Shown: piece by piece, positions 63,877 through 64,000 of the stretch
Layout: every line of letters starts with the position of its first letter
Position numbering within the stretch: the first letter of the stretch is position 1
Assembly (NCBI GenBank): GCA_029245955.1
Contig: JAQWOH010000015.1
Location: 144,999-208,998 of the forward strand
Length of the DNA: 64,000 nt
Source: Fuerstiella sp.
Lineage (GTDB): Bacteria; Planctomycetota; Planctomycetia; Planctomycetales; Planctomycetaceae
Reading direction: 5' to 3'
Notes under the pieces: generated by a model
Seen by the model: the letters and a program-made list of their open reading frames with translations, nothing else
Told to the model about the DNA's origin: nothing
Databases searched by the model: none
Program-made: the position numbers and the translations under genes

Positions 63877-64000
63877 CTATTTCTCTTTGCCAGCCTTCTG
63901 CTCTTGTAGTGCCTGGCGGCCGACCATGACGTCGGTGAAACCTTTGAGATCTGTCCAGAAAGTTCCTTCGCCGGCGTACAGCATGTCGAGTTGCACGTCT
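63877..64000 (-). CDS. 3' end of an unidentified gene (runs off the window)
   Basis: The minus-strand frame reads VQLDMLYAGEGTFWTDLKGF, then TDVMVGRQALQEQKAGKEK and TAG at 63877-63879. The basic C-terminus and the open frame to the window edge support a real gene. Only ~40 codons are visible, and I do not recognise the family. Confidence 0.45.
   Translation of the reverse strand, partial: DVQLDMLYAGEGTFWTDLKGFTDVMVGRQALQEQKAGKEK

Overview
This window looks like a chromosomal segment of a planctomycete (Planctomycetaceae-type). The case rests on a planctomycete cytochrome/DUF1549/DUF1553 protein, a DUF1080 protein, a Tat-exported Gfo/Idh/MocA protein, DUF6807, an FG-GAP/ASPIC-UnbV protein, several exported beta-propellers, a phosphatidylserine decarboxylase with a long N-terminal extension, frequent GTG/TTG starts and weak Shine-Dalgarno use. 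All family names come from reading the translations; no database search was run.

Layout. The left edge (1-112) is the start of rpsO. From 741 to 17060 lies a run of mostly exported enzymes: SMP-30 lactonase-like, SGNH proteins, Gfo/Idh/MocA oxidoreductase, DUF6807, an SGNH-PhoD fusion, a PQQ-type propeller and a large esterase. Interspersed are an aminotransferase, queE, a TIM-barrel isomerase-like protein and a frameshifted serine beta-lactamase-family gene. From 17.1 to 27.4 kb is an eroded, mosaic region: a multiply broken gene, an RND/MMPL transporter coupled to an AMP-binding fragment, a two-copy short repeat beside a phage-like fragment, a dispersed ~160-bp repeat with an integrase remnant, and intact genes (lipoprotein, DUF2330-HEAT protein, small exported protein). 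From 27.3 to 31.8 kb are an FG-GAP protein, a tRNA-Leu(CAG) with terminator, and an exported esterase.

From 32.1 to 41.4 kb is a same-strand run with housekeeping functions: Na/Pi cotransporter, metallo-beta-lactamase-fold hydrolase, psd and pssA (phosphatidylethanolamine synthesis), riboflavin synthase, rsmA, guaB and a planctomycete exported protein. From 41.6 to 56.2 kb are again mainly planctomycete accessory genes on the minus strand, plus an aldehyde dehydrogenase. In the middle, near 49245, two 5'-truncated relics (photolyase and DUF1295 protein) stand back to back. From 56.6 kb on come a class V aminotransferase, eno, an FtsB/DivIC-like membrane protein, a second RND/MMPL transporter and an IS630-family element with identifiable ends. 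The right edge holds the 3' end of an unidentified minus-strand gene.

No clearly new multi-gene system could be demonstrated. The most interesting signals are the perfect palindrome exactly at a frameshift (7138-7168), the head-to-head relic junction (49245), the eno/FtsB-like pair in a lineage known for lacking FtsZ, the SGNH-PhoD and esterase-plus-unknown-domain fusions, and the IS630 element with a probable -1 frameshift.
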